DNA of 64,000 nucleotides from Sulfurospirillaceae bacterium. GTDB taxonomy: Bacteria; Campylobacterota; Campylobacteria; Campylobacterales; Sulfurospirillaceae. The notes under the pieces were generated by a model. The model did no database searches. It was not told the DNA's origin and worked only from the letters and a program-made list of their open reading frames with translations. This document shows positions 43,760 through 51,639 of this stretch, piece by piece. The stretch covers positions 1 to 64,000 of the forward strand of contig JAQUGO010000008.1 of the NCBI GenBank assembly GCA_028684065.1, given 5' to 3'. The translations under genes were made by a program, and so were the position numbers. Numbering within the stretch: the first letter of the stretch is position 1; each line of letters starts with the position of its first letter.

Positions 43760-44506
43760 ATGAAACTACTTTTAATTGGTGCAGGGAATATGGGTGGGGC
43801 TATGCTTAAAGGCTTACATGTGAAGGAAATCACCGTCGTCGAACGTAATCTTACAAGAGCTGATGTACTCAAACAAAAATATCCTACGATAACAGTGGTG
43901 CAAGAGATTCCTTCACTGGATGGTTTTTTAGTCATTGTTGCCGTTAAACCTCAGGCTTTTCCATCATTAGTCACTCATGGAAAAGCAAAAGGTGTTATTT
44001 CGATAATGGCGGGTATTAGCCTCGCAAAATTAAAAGAAGGTATTGCAGCAGAGCATTATGTACGAGCAATGCCCAATATGGCGGCTCTTGTCCAAAAATC
44101 AGCCACTTCCATATGTGGAGATAATGCATTGAAAGAAGAGGTCTTGAATGTGTTAGGTTCCATCGGAAGGTGCTTTTGGTTAGAGAGTGAAAAGGACCTT
44201 GATATTGCATCCGGAATTGCGGGTTGTTCCCCTGCATGGATGGCCTTAGTTGCAGAATCTTTAAGTGATGGTGCTGTAAATTTAGGATTAAAACGCGATA
44301 TAAGTTATCAGCTGGTTGCCGCTTTGTTTGAAGGTATGGGTGAATTGCTTAAAAGTGAACATCCAGCCCTTTTAAAAGATAAAGTGATGTCTCCCGCAGG
44401 TACAACGGTGGCTGGCTATGCAAAGTTAGAAGAAGGGCGAGTTCGTGATAGTTTTATTAAGGCAATGGAAGCTTCGTATGAAAGGACAAAAAGCCTAGCC
44501 AAATAA
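43760..44506 (+). CDS. proC: Pyrroline-5-carboxylate reductase ProC
   Basis: ProC performs the last step of proline synthesis. The N-terminal Rossmann fold begins LLIGAGNMGGAMLKGL (about 4-19), and the C-terminal helical domain has the family signature MSPAGTTVAGYAKLEEGRVR (about 214-233). Length 248 is slightly short, because the Rossmann part is compact in this phylum. It is a single gene with its own promoter upstream and a shared terminator downstream. Confidence 0.94.
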   Translation: MKLLLIGAGNMGGAMLKGLHVKEITVVERNLTRADVLKQKYPTITVVQEIPSLDGFLVIVAVKPQAFPSLVTHGKAKGVISIMAGISLAKLKEGIAAEHYVRAMPNMAALVQKSATSICGDNALKEEVLNVLGSIGRCFWLESEKDLDIASGIAGCSPAWMALVAESLSDGAVNLGLKRDISYQLVAALFEGMGELLKSEHPALLKDKVMSPAGTTVAGYAKLEEGRVRDSFIKAMEASYERTKSLAK

Positions 44507-44519
44507 ACTTTTTGTTGTT

Positions 44520-44554
44520 AAAAAGGCTTGTTAATCATTAGAACAAGTCTTTTT
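44520..44554. terminator. Bidirectional terminator between proC and the carboxypeptidase gene
   Basis: AAAAAGGCTTGTT (44520-44532) pairs with AACAAGTCTTTTT (44542-44554) with one mismatch, giving an A-run before and a T-run after the stem, so it works on both strands. It ends in the stop codon of the minus-strand gene. Confidence 0.85.
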
Positions 44555-45476
44555 AAGCGACTGTTTTTGAACTTCTTTTTTTACTATGTGTATGTGCATG
44601 TTTCGAAGGTTTTGAAGATTTAATCATTTGAGGTTCAGATTTTGTTTTACTATCGGTTACTTCAGGCATAACATCTTCAAAAATAACACGAATATCTTTC
44701 CATCGGTGTTCGGAATTGAGCATAACGACCAAAATATCTTTATTGTCTTTTTTGGCGCGGGCAATAAGACAAGGACCTGCTTTTTGCGTGAATCCGGTTT
44801 TAATACCAACAGCATATTTATAATTATTTAATAGACGATTGTGAGTGTAAGCTGCATAAGAACGTCTTGTATTGAGTGATCTGAAATCATGACGTTTAAG
44901 CTTTGCCATTTCGTTAAAGGCACTATTTTTAATAGCATATTCACTTAACTTCATTAAGTCCCAAGCAGTCGAGTAGTGATTTCCTATATCAAAACCACAT
45001 GGATTTGTAAAATGAGTGTTATTCATGCCTAGCTGTTTTGCTTTTTGATTCATTTTTTGCACAAAATGGTCCACATTCCCATCCCCTAGGTAAACACCTA
45101 TTGCCATTGCCGCATCATTGGCGGACATCACCATTGCTGCTTTGACTAAGTCGCGTAAATAAAATTTTTCACCAACACGAAGATTGGCTTTTGTCGGTTC
45201 AACACGAATCATCTCTTTAGTAATCGTAACAACGTCATTCATTCGACCACTTTCAAGGGCTAATGTTGCTGTCATTATTTTGGTAAGGCTTGCAGGTTGA
45301 ATGGTTTTTTGTTCATCTTTGGAAAAAATAAGTTGCTTGCTATTTAAGTCTTTTGCGATAATGGAATCAACATTTTTACGAATTCTATCGGCGGTTTCTT
45401 TATCGAGATAATTAGCTGAAGTCGAGGTAAGGAATACACATAGGGTTAAAATAAATATAAAAAATGGCTGTTTCAT
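44553..45476 (-). CDS. D-alanyl-D-alanine carboxypeptidase (PBP5/DacA-like, peptidase S11)
   Basis: This penicillin-binding protein trims the terminal D-alanine of peptidoglycan stem peptides. It has a signal peptide (about 1-21) and the three active-site motifs: SLTK (Ser about 64), SANDA (SxN) and KTGFT near 226. It ends with a Lys/Ser/His-rich tail (KPSKHAHTHSKKRSSKTVA) and lacks the C-terminal amphipathic anchor of E. coli PBP5, so membrane association is uncertain. Length 307. It probably influences cell shape. It is a single gene convergent with proC. Confidence 0.9.
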   Translation of the reverse strand: MKQPFFIFILTLCVFLTSTSANYLDKETADRIRKNVDSIIAKDLNSKQLIFSKDEQKTIQPASLTKIMTATLALESGRMNDVVTITKEMIRVEPTKANLRVGEKFYLRDLVKAAMVMSANDAAMAIGVYLGDGNVDHFVQKMNQKAKQLGMNNTHFTNPCGFDIGNHYSTAWDLMKLSEYAIKNSAFNEMAKLKRHDFRSLNTRRSYAAYTHNRLLNNYKYAVGIKTGFTQKAGPCLIARAKKDNKDILVVMLNSEHRWKDIRVIFEDVMPEVTDSKTKSEPQMIKSSKPSKHAHTHSKKRSSKTVA

Positions 45477-45640
45477 GAATTCCTTTTCAAATTGTGATGT
45501 GTGATTATAGTTTAAGTTTCTTAAAATATTGCTTTTAAAAATGGCTTTTTTAGGGCTTTATAAAAGAAATAGCTCTATTCAAGAGCAAAATGAATATTTT
45601 TTTCTTACTAGAAAGGAGTAAAGAGTAGTCGTGTAAACTA

Positions 45641-45677
45641 GCTTAGAAAGAGAGGCTAAACAACATCTCTTTCTAGC
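45641..45677 (-). terminator. Hairpin after the mop gene
   Basis: GCTTAGAAAGAGA (45641-45653) pairs with TCTCTTTCTAGC (45666-45677) with one bulged base. It sits just after the stop of the minus-strand mop gene, but no long T-run follows, so termination may be weak. The rest of the 45477-45681 gap carries only AT-rich sequence and an unpartnered AAAGGAG near 45613. Confidence 0.45.
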
Positions 45678-45681
45678 AGTG

Positions 45682-45891
45682 TTATTCTTTAATCAGTAAA
45701 ACGCTAACAGCTTTAACGACAACTTTGACTTTGTCTCCTTCTTTAATATCCATTTCATTAATAGAATCCAAGGTCATCACCGAACACATGCCATTGGCAA
45801 CAATATCACCCACATCAACTTGACACATTACAGTACCTTTTTTGATTTTTTTGACCGTTGCTGTAATTTCATTACGTGCACCATATTTCAT
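45682..45891 (-). CDS. Molbindin-like molybdopterin/molybdate-binding protein (Mop, TOBE)
   Basis: The 69-residue protein is a single Mop/TOBE domain: SARNEITATV-type start (GARNEITATVKKIKKG), VMCQVDVG in the middle and the C-terminal strand VKVVVKAVSVLLIK. Such small proteins assemble into hexamers that bind oxyanions of molybdenum or tungsten. It is divergent from modE, 164 bases away, and the two ModE-like palindromes lie between them, so both genes may be under one control. The start has AAAGGAG close upstream. Confidence 0.9.
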   Translation of the reverse strand: MKYGARNEITATVKKIKKGTVMCQVDVGDIVANGMCSVMTLDSINEMDIKEGDKVKVVVKAVSVLLIKE

Positions 45892-45977
45892 GAAAACTCC
45901 TTTAAATTGATATAAGTGATTCTAGTGCGAAGCTTTATAACATGTCAATACAAAACGCTAGTGGTTAAAAATTATGC

Positions 45978-46016
45978 AGTATACCGTTATGTCTTTTAAG
46001 GTTATAACGGTATACT
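45978..46016. promoter_or_regulatory. Candidate ModE operator 1 (large inverted repeat)
   Basis: AGTATACCGTTAT (45978-45990) and its exact complement ATAACGGTATACT (46004-46016) flank a 13-base spacer. The inner halves CGTTAT/ATAACG are like the known ModE half-site CGTTATATA. It lies between the divergent mop and modE genes. Confidence 0.6.
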
Positions 46017-46024
46017 TTCCAAGT

Positions 46025-46049
46025 CGTTATATACTATAACTATATAAGG
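46025..46049 (+). promoter_or_regulatory. Candidate ModE operator 2, overlapping modE expression signals
   Basis: CGTTATATA (46025-46033), a 7-base spacer and TATATAAGG (46041-46049) form a near-palindrome closer to the classical ModE box than operator 1. It overlaps the modE SD region, so occupancy would block modE itself (autoregulation). This is inference from sequence similarity and position. Confidence 0.55.
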
Positions 46050-46055
46050 GGTTTT

Positions 46056-46838
46056 ATGAATACATCATTTTTTTCAGGGGTTATGCGCTTTGACAAGCCT
46101 GAACTTCTTGAAAAACGAATTGGTTTACTTGAAGCCATCGGAGAAATGGGCTCTATCAGTAGTGCTGCTAAAAAAGTAGGCTTAAGTTACAAAGCTGCAT
46201 GGGAAGCTGTAGATACGATGAACAATCTCTCGCATGTTCCTGTTGTTGTCAAAATGACAGGAGGTAGTGGAGGGGGTGGAACGACGCTCACAGATGTGGG
46301 AAGAGAGATGGTCAAAAACTATGTTGTTTTGAAGCACGAATATGAGCGTTTTATTACAACACTCTCAAGCATTTCAGAATTTAATATTGAAAATATAAAA
46401 AATCTACAAAGGATAGCCATGCAAATTAGTGCACGAAATCAGCTAATGGGAAAAATTGGCGAGATTAAACAAGCTAAGGTTAATGCAGAGATACACATAG
46501 TGTTGAAAAGTGGTGTTGAATTGATTTCAACCGTCACGAATAGTGCTGTAGAAGAGATGGGACTCCAGGTTGGTGATGAAGTGATTGGCATCATTAAAGC
46601 TTCCAGTGTATTGTTGAGTACAACGCTGGATTTAGCAACCAGTGCTCGCAATAAAATTGTCGGTAAAGTGATAGATATCAAAACGGGAGAAGTCAATTCT
46701 CAAGTGAGTCTTGACGTGGGCAATGGGGATGTTGTCATCTCAACGATTACAACAGAATCTGTCAAAGTATTAGGTCTAGTACCTGGTATTCAGGCATGTG
46801 CCTTAATCAAATCAAGTAGTATTTTAATCGGAAAATAA
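46056..46838 (+). CDS. modE: ModE-like molybdate-responsive regulator
   Basis: ModE represses molybdate uptake genes when molybdate is plentiful. The 260-residue protein has an N-terminal winged helix (RIGLLEAIGEMGSISSAAKKVGLSYKAAWEAVDTMNN, about 21-57) and two Mop/TOBE domains at about 128-195 and 198-260, beginning SARNQLMG and SARNKIVG and each ending with a strand like IKASSVLLS and IKSSSILIG. The glycine-rich TGGSGGGGTTLT linker is typical. The ATG has AAGGGG at close spacing. It is the first gene of the mod operon, and two palindromes upstream are probably its own binding sites. Confidence 0.93.
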   Translation: MNTSFFSGVMRFDKPELLEKRIGLLEAIGEMGSISSAAKKVGLSYKAAWEAVDTMNNLSHVPVVVKMTGGSGGGGTTLTDVGREMVKNYVVLKHEYERFITTLSSISEFNIENIKNLQRIAMQISARNQLMGKIGEIKQAKVNAEIHIVLKSGVELISTVTNSAVEEMGLQVGDEVIGIIKASSVLLSTTLDLATSARNKIVGKVIDIKTGEVNSQVSLDVGNGDVVISTITTESVKVLGLVPGIQACALIKSSSILIGK

Positions 46839-46848
46839 AGGAGAAACA

Positions 46849-47598
46849 ATGTTGAGAAAAATTTTAGTAACACTTGTTTTAAGTGTAGGATTGATGGCAG
46901 GTGAAGTAAGTTTAGCCGTAGCGGCGAATTTAGGAGATGTTATAGAAGTGCTTAAAAAAGAGTTTATGCAAACACATCCTGATACTAAAGTCAGTAGCGT
47001 CTTAGGTTCTAGTGGAAAGCTTTCTGCTCAAATTATTGCGGGTGCTCCTTATGATGTATTTTTAAGTGCGAATATGAAGTTCCCTGAAAACCTCTATAAC
47101 GATGGTATTGCAACCAATAAACCAATTGTATATGCCAGTGGAGCCCTTGCTATGATGAGTGTTAAAGGGCTTGACTTAAGTCGTGGCATTACAATTGTCA
47201 ATGATGCTAAAGCTGAAAAAATTTCATTAGCCAACCCTAAAACAGCTCCTTATGGTACGGCTACCGTTGAAGCGCTGAAAAACGCTGGTGTGTATAATAA
47301 AACTGAGCCTAAATTAGTCTATGCTGAAAGCATTTCTCAAGCAGTGCAATTTGCAACGACAGCTGCGGATATTGGATTTGTCAATAAATCTGCATTTTAC
47401 AGTGATAAAATGAAAGCTTTTGTCGAGGGTAAAGATTGGGTAGCCGTTGATACAAAGCTTTATAAGCCTATTGCACAAGGTATTGTATTACTTAAAAAAG
47501 CTGAGAAGAATGCTGAGGCAAAAGCATTTTATGACTTTATTTTAAGTGCTAAAGCGCAGAAGATTTTTAAAGATTTTGGATACGTTGTTAATGAATAG
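46849..47598 (+). CDS. modA: Molybdate ABC transporter substrate-binding protein ModA
   Basis: ModA is the periplasmic receptor for molybdate or tungstate. The 249-residue protein has a signal peptide (about 1-17, with AGEVSLAVAANLGDVIEVL after it). The oxyanion-binding signature SSGKL (GSSGKLSAQIIAGAPYDVFLSA, about 49-70) and ASGALAMM are present. It lies 10 bases after modE, with AAGGAG upstream. Its stop overlaps the next gene, a TOBE protein. The order modA-TOBE-modB-modC matches C. jejuni Cj0303c-Cj0300c. Confidence 0.93.
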   Translation: MLRKILVTLVLSVGLMAGEVSLAVAANLGDVIEVLKKEFMQTHPDTKVSSVLGSSGKLSAQIIAGAPYDVFLSANMKFPENLYNDGIATNKPIVYASGALAMMSVKGLDLSRGITIVNDAKAEKISLANPKTAPYGTATVEALKNAGVYNKTEPKLVYAESISQAVQFATTAADIGFVNKSAFYSDKMKAFVEGKDWVAVDTKLYKPIAQGIVLLKKAEKNAEAKAFYDFILSAKAQKIFKDFGYVVNE

Positions 47599-47992
47599 AC
47601 TCAGTGCTATTGTCACCAGAATAGAAGGTGAGCAAAATCTACATATTATCAGTTTTGATTTTCAAGGGGTGCCACTTAGTATGATGGGGTTGGATCTCCC
47701 CTTTGGATTAGAAATAGGCTCCCATGTTATATTGGGAGCCAAACCTTCGCATATTGCTATTGCTAAAGAGCTTCAAGGGGTGCTTAGTTATTCCAATCAA
47801 TTGGAAGCAAAGATTTTACGCATTGAAAATGGTACCTTACTGTGTAGTATTCTTTTACATGTAAAAGGTATAGCTTTACAAAGTTTTATTACCAGACGTT
47901 CCAGCGAGCGTATGGGGTTAGTGGAGGGGGAGAATGTTACGGTACTGATTAAAGCGAGTGAGTTGTTTGTTTTGGAGGTACTCGATGTTTGA
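47591..47992 (+). CDS. TOBE-domain protein of the molybdate operon
   Basis: The 133-residue protein starts [15 protein letters not shown] at an ATG overlapping the modA stop by 8 bases; an upstream in-frame start inside modA is unlikely. It contains one recognisable Mop/TOBE-like half (about 72-133, ending [14 protein letters not shown]) and a diverged N-terminal half. The equivalent C. jejuni gene (Cj0302c) lies in the same place. It probably binds molybdate or tungstate in the cytoplasm, as storage, delivery or sensing; the exact role is not known. It carries one of the LHVK/TTACATGTAA sites, within a 17-base near-palindrome. Confidence 0.8.
   Translation: MNRLSAIVTRIEGEQNLHIISFDFQGVPLSMMGLDLPFGLEIGSHVILGAKPSHIAIAKELQGVLSYSNQLEAKILRIENGTLLCSILLHVKGIALQSFITRRSSERMGLVEGENVTVLIKASELFVLEVLDV
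47852..47868. repeat. Copy of the recurrent TTACATGTAA palindrome
   Basis: CTTTTACATGTAAAAGG contains the ten-base palindrome TTACATGTAA at 47855-47864 and reads Leu-Leu-His-Val-Lys-Gly in the TOBE gene. It is one of at least seven exact copies in the window; see findings. Confidence 0.6.
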
Positions 47993-48683
47993 GATAGTCA
48001 AGAATTTTGATTTTAGCCCATTTGTACTCTCTTTTAAATTAGCAGGTATGACAACGGCTATACTTTTTTCATTTGGTATCTTTTTAGCATGGTATCTTTC
48101 CCAAACAAAATCAAAAATGAAGCCTATTTTTGAAGCCATTACCGCACTCCCAATCGTCCTACCACCATCCGTTTTGGGTTTTTATATTCTTTTTGCTCTT
48201 TCTCAAAATTCGCCTATAGGTGCTTTTTTTAATGAATATTTTGGCATTAAGATGGTTTTCAATTTTACAGGACTTGTGGTTGCTAGCTGTTTATACTCAA
48301 TGCCCTTTATGGTGCAACCTTTGCAAAGTGGCTTTGAGGCTTTGCCTAAAAATATGCTTGAAGCTTCTTATATTGCAGGAAAAAGTAAATTTGTGACACT
48401 TTTCAAAGTAGCACTTCCTAACATTAAGCCCTCTTTGATGACAGCCATTGTTATTACATTTGCCCACACCGTAGGTGAGTTTGGGGTTGTTTTGATGGTG
48501 GGTGGAAGTATCCCAAATGAAACAAAAGTAGCCTCTGTTGCGATTTATGAGATGGTGGAAATTATGGATTATACAACGGCACATATTTACAGTGGCATTA
48601 TGGTTACAATAAGTTTTTGTGTGCTTTTGTCCGTCTATCTTTTTAATCGTAAACAGAATCATCGTATTGGAGGTCTTTCATGA
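47985..48683 (+). CDS. modB: Molybdate ABC transporter permease ModB
   Basis: ModB is the inner-membrane channel subunit. The 232-residue protein has five or six membrane helices and the ABC-permease loop with [29 protein letters not shown] (about 126-154), which contacts ModC. The N-terminal helix and the [16 protein letters not shown] region are typical of ModB. I start at ATG 47985 ([10 protein letters not shown]), overlapping the TOBE stop by 8 bases. Its stop overlaps modC by 4 bases. Confidence 0.93.
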   Translation: MFEIVKNFDFSPFVLSFKLAGMTTAILFSFGIFLAWYLSQTKSKMKPIFEAITALPIVLPPSVLGFYILFALSQNSPIGAFFNEYFGIKMVFNFTGLVVASCLYSMPFMVQPLQSGFEALPKNMLEASYIAGKSKFVTLFKVALPNIKPSLMTAIVITFAHTVGEFGVVLMVGGSIPNETKVASVAIYEMVEIMDYTTAHIYSGIMVTISFCVLLSVYLFNRKQNHRIGGLS

Positions 48684-49540
48684 TAGAAATAGCCATTGAA
48701 AAAGAGCTTTTAGGTTCCCATGGCAAAATGCCTTTACATGTAACCCTCAGTATCGAAGATAAAAGTTTTGTGGCCTTAAGTGGGCAAAGTGGTAGTGGTA
48801 AAACGACACTTTTACGTATTTTGGCGGGACTTGAAAATGCGCGTGGTACGATTCGTGTGGATGGTGAAGAGTGGCTTAATGAAAAATATATGTTAGCACC
48901 ACAGCAAAGAGGTATTGGTTTTGTTTTTCAAGATTATGCGCTTTTCCCCAATATGAGTGTTATCGAAAACCTACTTTTTGTCAGACAAGATAAAGCTTTG
49001 GCACAGCATCTTTTAAAATTAATTGAGATGGATGAGCTCGCGCAAAGAAAGCCCAATACGCTTTCAGGGGGACAAAAACAACGTGTCAGTTTATGTCGCG
49101 CTATGATGAATCATCCTAAACTTTTGTTAATGGATGAGCCTCTTTCCGCACTTGATCCTCTCATGCGAACCAAATTACAACACGAAATTTTAACACTCCA
49201 TAAAGAGTTTGAAACGACAACGATTATGGTAAGTCACGATCCTAGTGAAATCTATCGGTTAAGTAATCGCGTTATTGTTTTAAACCAAGGAAACGTTATT
49301 CAAGATGGTGACGCTAAAAGTGTCTTACTGAAAACACAAGGTAGTCAAAAGTTTTCTTTTGAGGGAGAGTTGTTGGATATTATCAAAGTTGATGTTATTT
49401 ATGTGGCTATTGTTTCTATTGGACAGCAAATTGTTGAAGTGGTTTTAGATGAGAGTGAAGCAAGAGAATTGCATGTAGGCAGTGTTGTCAATATTAGTAC
49501 AAAAGCATTTGCACCTGTTATTCAAACATCCAAACGTTAA
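48680..49540 (+). CDS. modC: Molybdate ABC transporter ATP-binding protein ModC
   Basis: ModC powers the transporter. The 286-residue protein has Walker [19 protein letters not shown] (about 37-54), a Q-loop ([13 protein letters not shown]), the signature [16 protein letters not shown] (about 131-146), Walker [13 protein letters not shown], and the H-loop SHDPSE. The C-terminal part (about 220-286) is a short diverged regulatory region with only part of a TOBE domain. It is the only ATPase gene in the mod cluster although two permease genes are present, so it probably serves both. Confidence 0.95.
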   Translation: MIEIAIEKELLGSHGKMPLHVTLSIEDKSFVALSGQSGSGKTTLLRILAGLENARGTIRVDGEEWLNEKYMLAPQQRGIGFVFQDYALFPNMSVIENLLFVRQDKALAQHLLKLIEMDELAQRKPNTLSGGQKQRVSLCRAMMNHPKLLLMDEPLSALDPLMRTKLQHEILTLHKEFETTTIMVSHDPSEIYRLSNRVIVLNQGNVIQDGDAKSVLLKTQGSQKFSFEGELLDIIKVDVIYVAIVSIGQQIVEVVLDESEARELHVGSVVNISTKAFAPVIQTSKR

Positions 49541-49549
49541 GGAGAGAAA

Positions 49550-50263
49550 ATGGTCAAGATATTGTTGAGTTTTTTAGTGCTTTTTATCGGAAGCATACTG
49601 AGTGCTGAGAGCCTAAAAATTGCCGCAGGGGCTGGGTATAAAAAGCCATTAATTGACGTTTTAAAAGTTTATGAACAAACTCATCCTAAAATTGATGCGA
49701 TGTTTGGTAATATGGCACAAATTTTCGCCCATGCCAAACAAGGTGAAGTCTCCTTATTGATTGGAGATAAAAAGTTTTTGGAAAAGCAAAAAGAGGTTGT
49801 CTTTAGCAGCTATCAAACGATAGGCTATGGAAAGGCTGTAATTGCGTATGCAAAAGGAGTGAAGTTTTCTAAAGTGGAAGACTTGCAGGCTCCGAGCATG
49901 ACTAAAATTGCACTACCGGATACCACTAAGGCGATATACGGCATTGCAGGAATGGAATTCTTAAAGAATAGTCAATTATACGATGTGATTAAAGATAAAT
50001 TGCTTATTGTGGCCACTGTTCCACAGGTAATTACCTATGTTATCACGCATGAAGTGGATGCGGGTATTGTGAATCTTACCGCCGCATTGGATGCTAAAGA
50101 TAAAATCGGAGGCTACCTCGAAATTCCAGCAGCTCTTTATACGCCAATCGAAATTGTTGCAGGTCGTTTGGATACCTGCTCTAAAAATAAAGAATGTACC
50201 GATTTTGTGGCATTCTTAAATTCAAATAGTGCTAAAGAGATTTTCCATCGTTATGGACTTTAA
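49550..50263 (+). CDS. Second ModA-like oxyanion-binding protein
   Basis: This 237-residue periplasmic protein has a signal peptide (about 1-19, then ESLKIAAGAGYKKPLIDVL) and a ModA-like fold. The usual SSG(K/Q) oxyanion loop is changed to MFGNMAQIFAHAKQGEVSLLIG, so the ligand or affinity may differ from that of ModA 1. A Cys pair (CSKNKEC, about 214-220) near the C-terminus may form a disulfide. It follows modC by 9 bases and its stop overlaps the second modB, giving a second modA-modB pair without its own ATPase. Tungstate versus molybdate specialisation is possible but not shown. Confidence 0.8.
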   Translation: MVKILLSFLVLFIGSILSAESLKIAAGAGYKKPLIDVLKVYEQTHPKIDAMFGNMAQIFAHAKQGEVSLLIGDKKFLEKQKEVVFSSYQTIGYGKAVIAYAKGVKFSKVEDLQAPSMTKIALPDTTKAIYGIAGMEFLKNSQLYDVIKDKLLIVATVPQVITYVITHEVDAGIVNLTAALDAKDKIGGYLEIPAALYTPIEIVAGRLDTCSKNKECTDFVAFLNSNSAKEIFHRYGL

Positions 50264-50924
50264 CGCTATTTGGCACCCTTTGTTTTTGAGTTTCAAAACA
50301 GTGGGTGCCTCCTTTATACTTTTTGTTTTAATGGGTATTCCTTTGGCTTTTTTGTTGGCTAAAGAAAACTTAGCCAACAAATGGCTTTACGAAGCTCTTG
50401 TAACTTTACCACTTATCTTCCCACCCATTGCTATTGGTTTTTTACTCTTACTTCTTTTGGGTAGGAATGGCTGGATAGGTAGTTATTTTCATCATATTAA
50501 TATCAATTTCATTTTTGATTTTAAAGGGTTAGTTATTGCGGGTTTTATCTCAGGACTTCCTTTGTTGGTGAAGCCTTTGCAAGCGGCTATTGAGCTTTTC
50601 CCAAAAGCGATTCGTGAGGCGTCATATGTGAGTGGCAAAAACAGTTTGCAAACTTTCATTTGGATTGTTTTACCGAGCATTCGACCTACGGTGATAGCTG
50701 CTCTTTTAGTGGCTTCAGCGAGGGCTTTAGGTGAAGTAGGCATTACCCTTATGTTGGGTGGTAATATCGTAGGTAAAACCGATACGATGTCCTTAGCGAT
50801 TTACAATGCAGTTTTTGATGGGGATTATAATTTAGCACTTATTTTATGTGCTTTTTTAATCGTCATCTCTATAGGAATATTTTTTGCCTTAAACATGATG
50901 GCTTCCGCAAAACGAGCACTTTAA
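50253..50924 (+). CDS. Second ModB-like ABC permease
   Basis: The 223-residue permease has five or six helices and the coupling-loop motif REASYVSGKNSLQTFIWIVLPSIRPTVIAA (about 117-145), closely paralleling modB 1 ([24 protein letters not shown]). The LPLIFPPIAIGFLLLLLLGR region fills the role of [14 protein letters not shown] start at ATG 50253 (MDFNAIWHPL), overlapping the preceding stop by 11 bases. It is the last gene of the operon; no clear terminator follows. The shared ModC-docking loop suggests both permeases use the single ModC. Confidence 0.87.
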   Translation: MDFNAIWHPLFLSFKTVGASFILFVLMGIPLAFLLAKENLANKWLYEALVTLPLIFPPIAIGFLLLLLLGRNGWIGSYFHHININFIFDFKGLVIAGFISGLPLLVKPLQAAIELFPKAIREASYVSGKNSLQTFIWIVLPSIRPTVIAALLVASARALGEVGITLMLGGNIVGKTDTMSLAIYNAVFDGDYNLALILCAFLIVISIGIFFALNMMASAKRAL

Positions 50925-51054
50925 TCATATTTCGTTACAATAACATTAGATTTCTTACCAAACTCTCGCTTAACGGATAAAGCCTCCCTACGGTCTGAGC
51001 CTCATGAGATACTTTTTCAAGAAGTCTATTTAAAATTAGAATCAGGAAATATGA
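50925..51054 (+). other. Intergenic stretch after the mod operon
   Basis: The 130 bases hold no recognised gene. They include a locally GC-richer segment (about 50967-51010) unlike the AT-rich spacers around it. In the modB2 frame, the sequence stays open for 47 sense codons after the stop, but has no usable start codon until its end. No known riboswitch fold was recognised. The SD AGGA at 51043-51046 serves yigZ. Confidence 0.3.
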
Positions 51055-51639
51055 TTGCAAAGTGTTGATACTATAACGCAGGCGACGCTTGAAGTTAAGA
51101 AATCTCTTTTTATAAGCTATTTAGTTCCATTAAGTGAATTTGATAACTTACATGTCAAGCTTAAAAATGAACATCCCAAAGCAGCTCATATTGTTTGGGC
51201 AAAACGCTCATTAAATGAATATAAACAAGTAGTAGAAAATAATAGTGATGATGGTGAACCTAAAGGTACTTCTGGGCCACCTGTGCTGAATGTGATGCGA
51301 GGCAGTGAACTTATCGAAGTAGGTATTTTAATCGTGCGCTATTTTGGGGGTATAAAATTAGGAACGGGTGGATTGGTTAGGGCTTATGGAAGCAGTGCCA
51401 AAGAAGTAATAGCCAGTGCCGAGCTCAAAATATTTGTTACAAAAGAGCAAGTTATCTTTACATGTGAATACTCGCTAGTTCCTCGTTTTGAGCATTATTT
51501 CTTGACCCATGCATTGGTATTTGAGAGAAAATTTGATGTCCATAATGTAATATGGACGATGCAGATGAGCCAAGAAGAAAAAGAGGCTTTTCTTCTCTTT
51601 GCTCATCCTTTTGAAAGAGATGGTTTTATGCTTTTATAA
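51055..51639 (+). CDS. YigZ/IMPACT-family protein
   Basis: The 194-residue protein has the N-terminal UPF0029/IMPACT domain with the signatures KAAHIVWAKR, SDDGEPKGTSGPPVLNVM (about 63-80) and VRYFGGIKLGTGGLVRAYG (about 93-111). Members are linked to translation or nucleic-acid binding, but the function is not defined in this group. The start is TTG 51055, with AGGA 8 bases upstream; the nearby ATG at 51051 is out of frame. It is convergent with yceI, with a 6-base overlap. Confidence 0.9.
   Translation: MQSVDTITQATLEVKKSLFISYLVPLSEFDNLHVKLKNEHPKAAHIVWAKRSLNEYKQVVENNSDDGEPKGTSGPPVLNVMRGSELIEVGILIVRYFGGIKLGTGGLVRAYGSSAKEVIASAELKIFVTKEQVIFTCEYSLVPRFEHYFLTHALVFERKFDVHNVIWTMQMSQEEKEAFLLFAHPFERDGFMLL

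Noticed and set aside
45595-45640. AAAGGAG near 45613 as a start signal for a small gene
   Set aside because: The following GTG is directly followed by a stop codon, and no longer frame begins there.
50960-51020. Possible riboswitch or structured RNA before yigZ
   Set aside because: Local GC richness is evident, but only short stems could be drawn and no known aptamer consensus matched.
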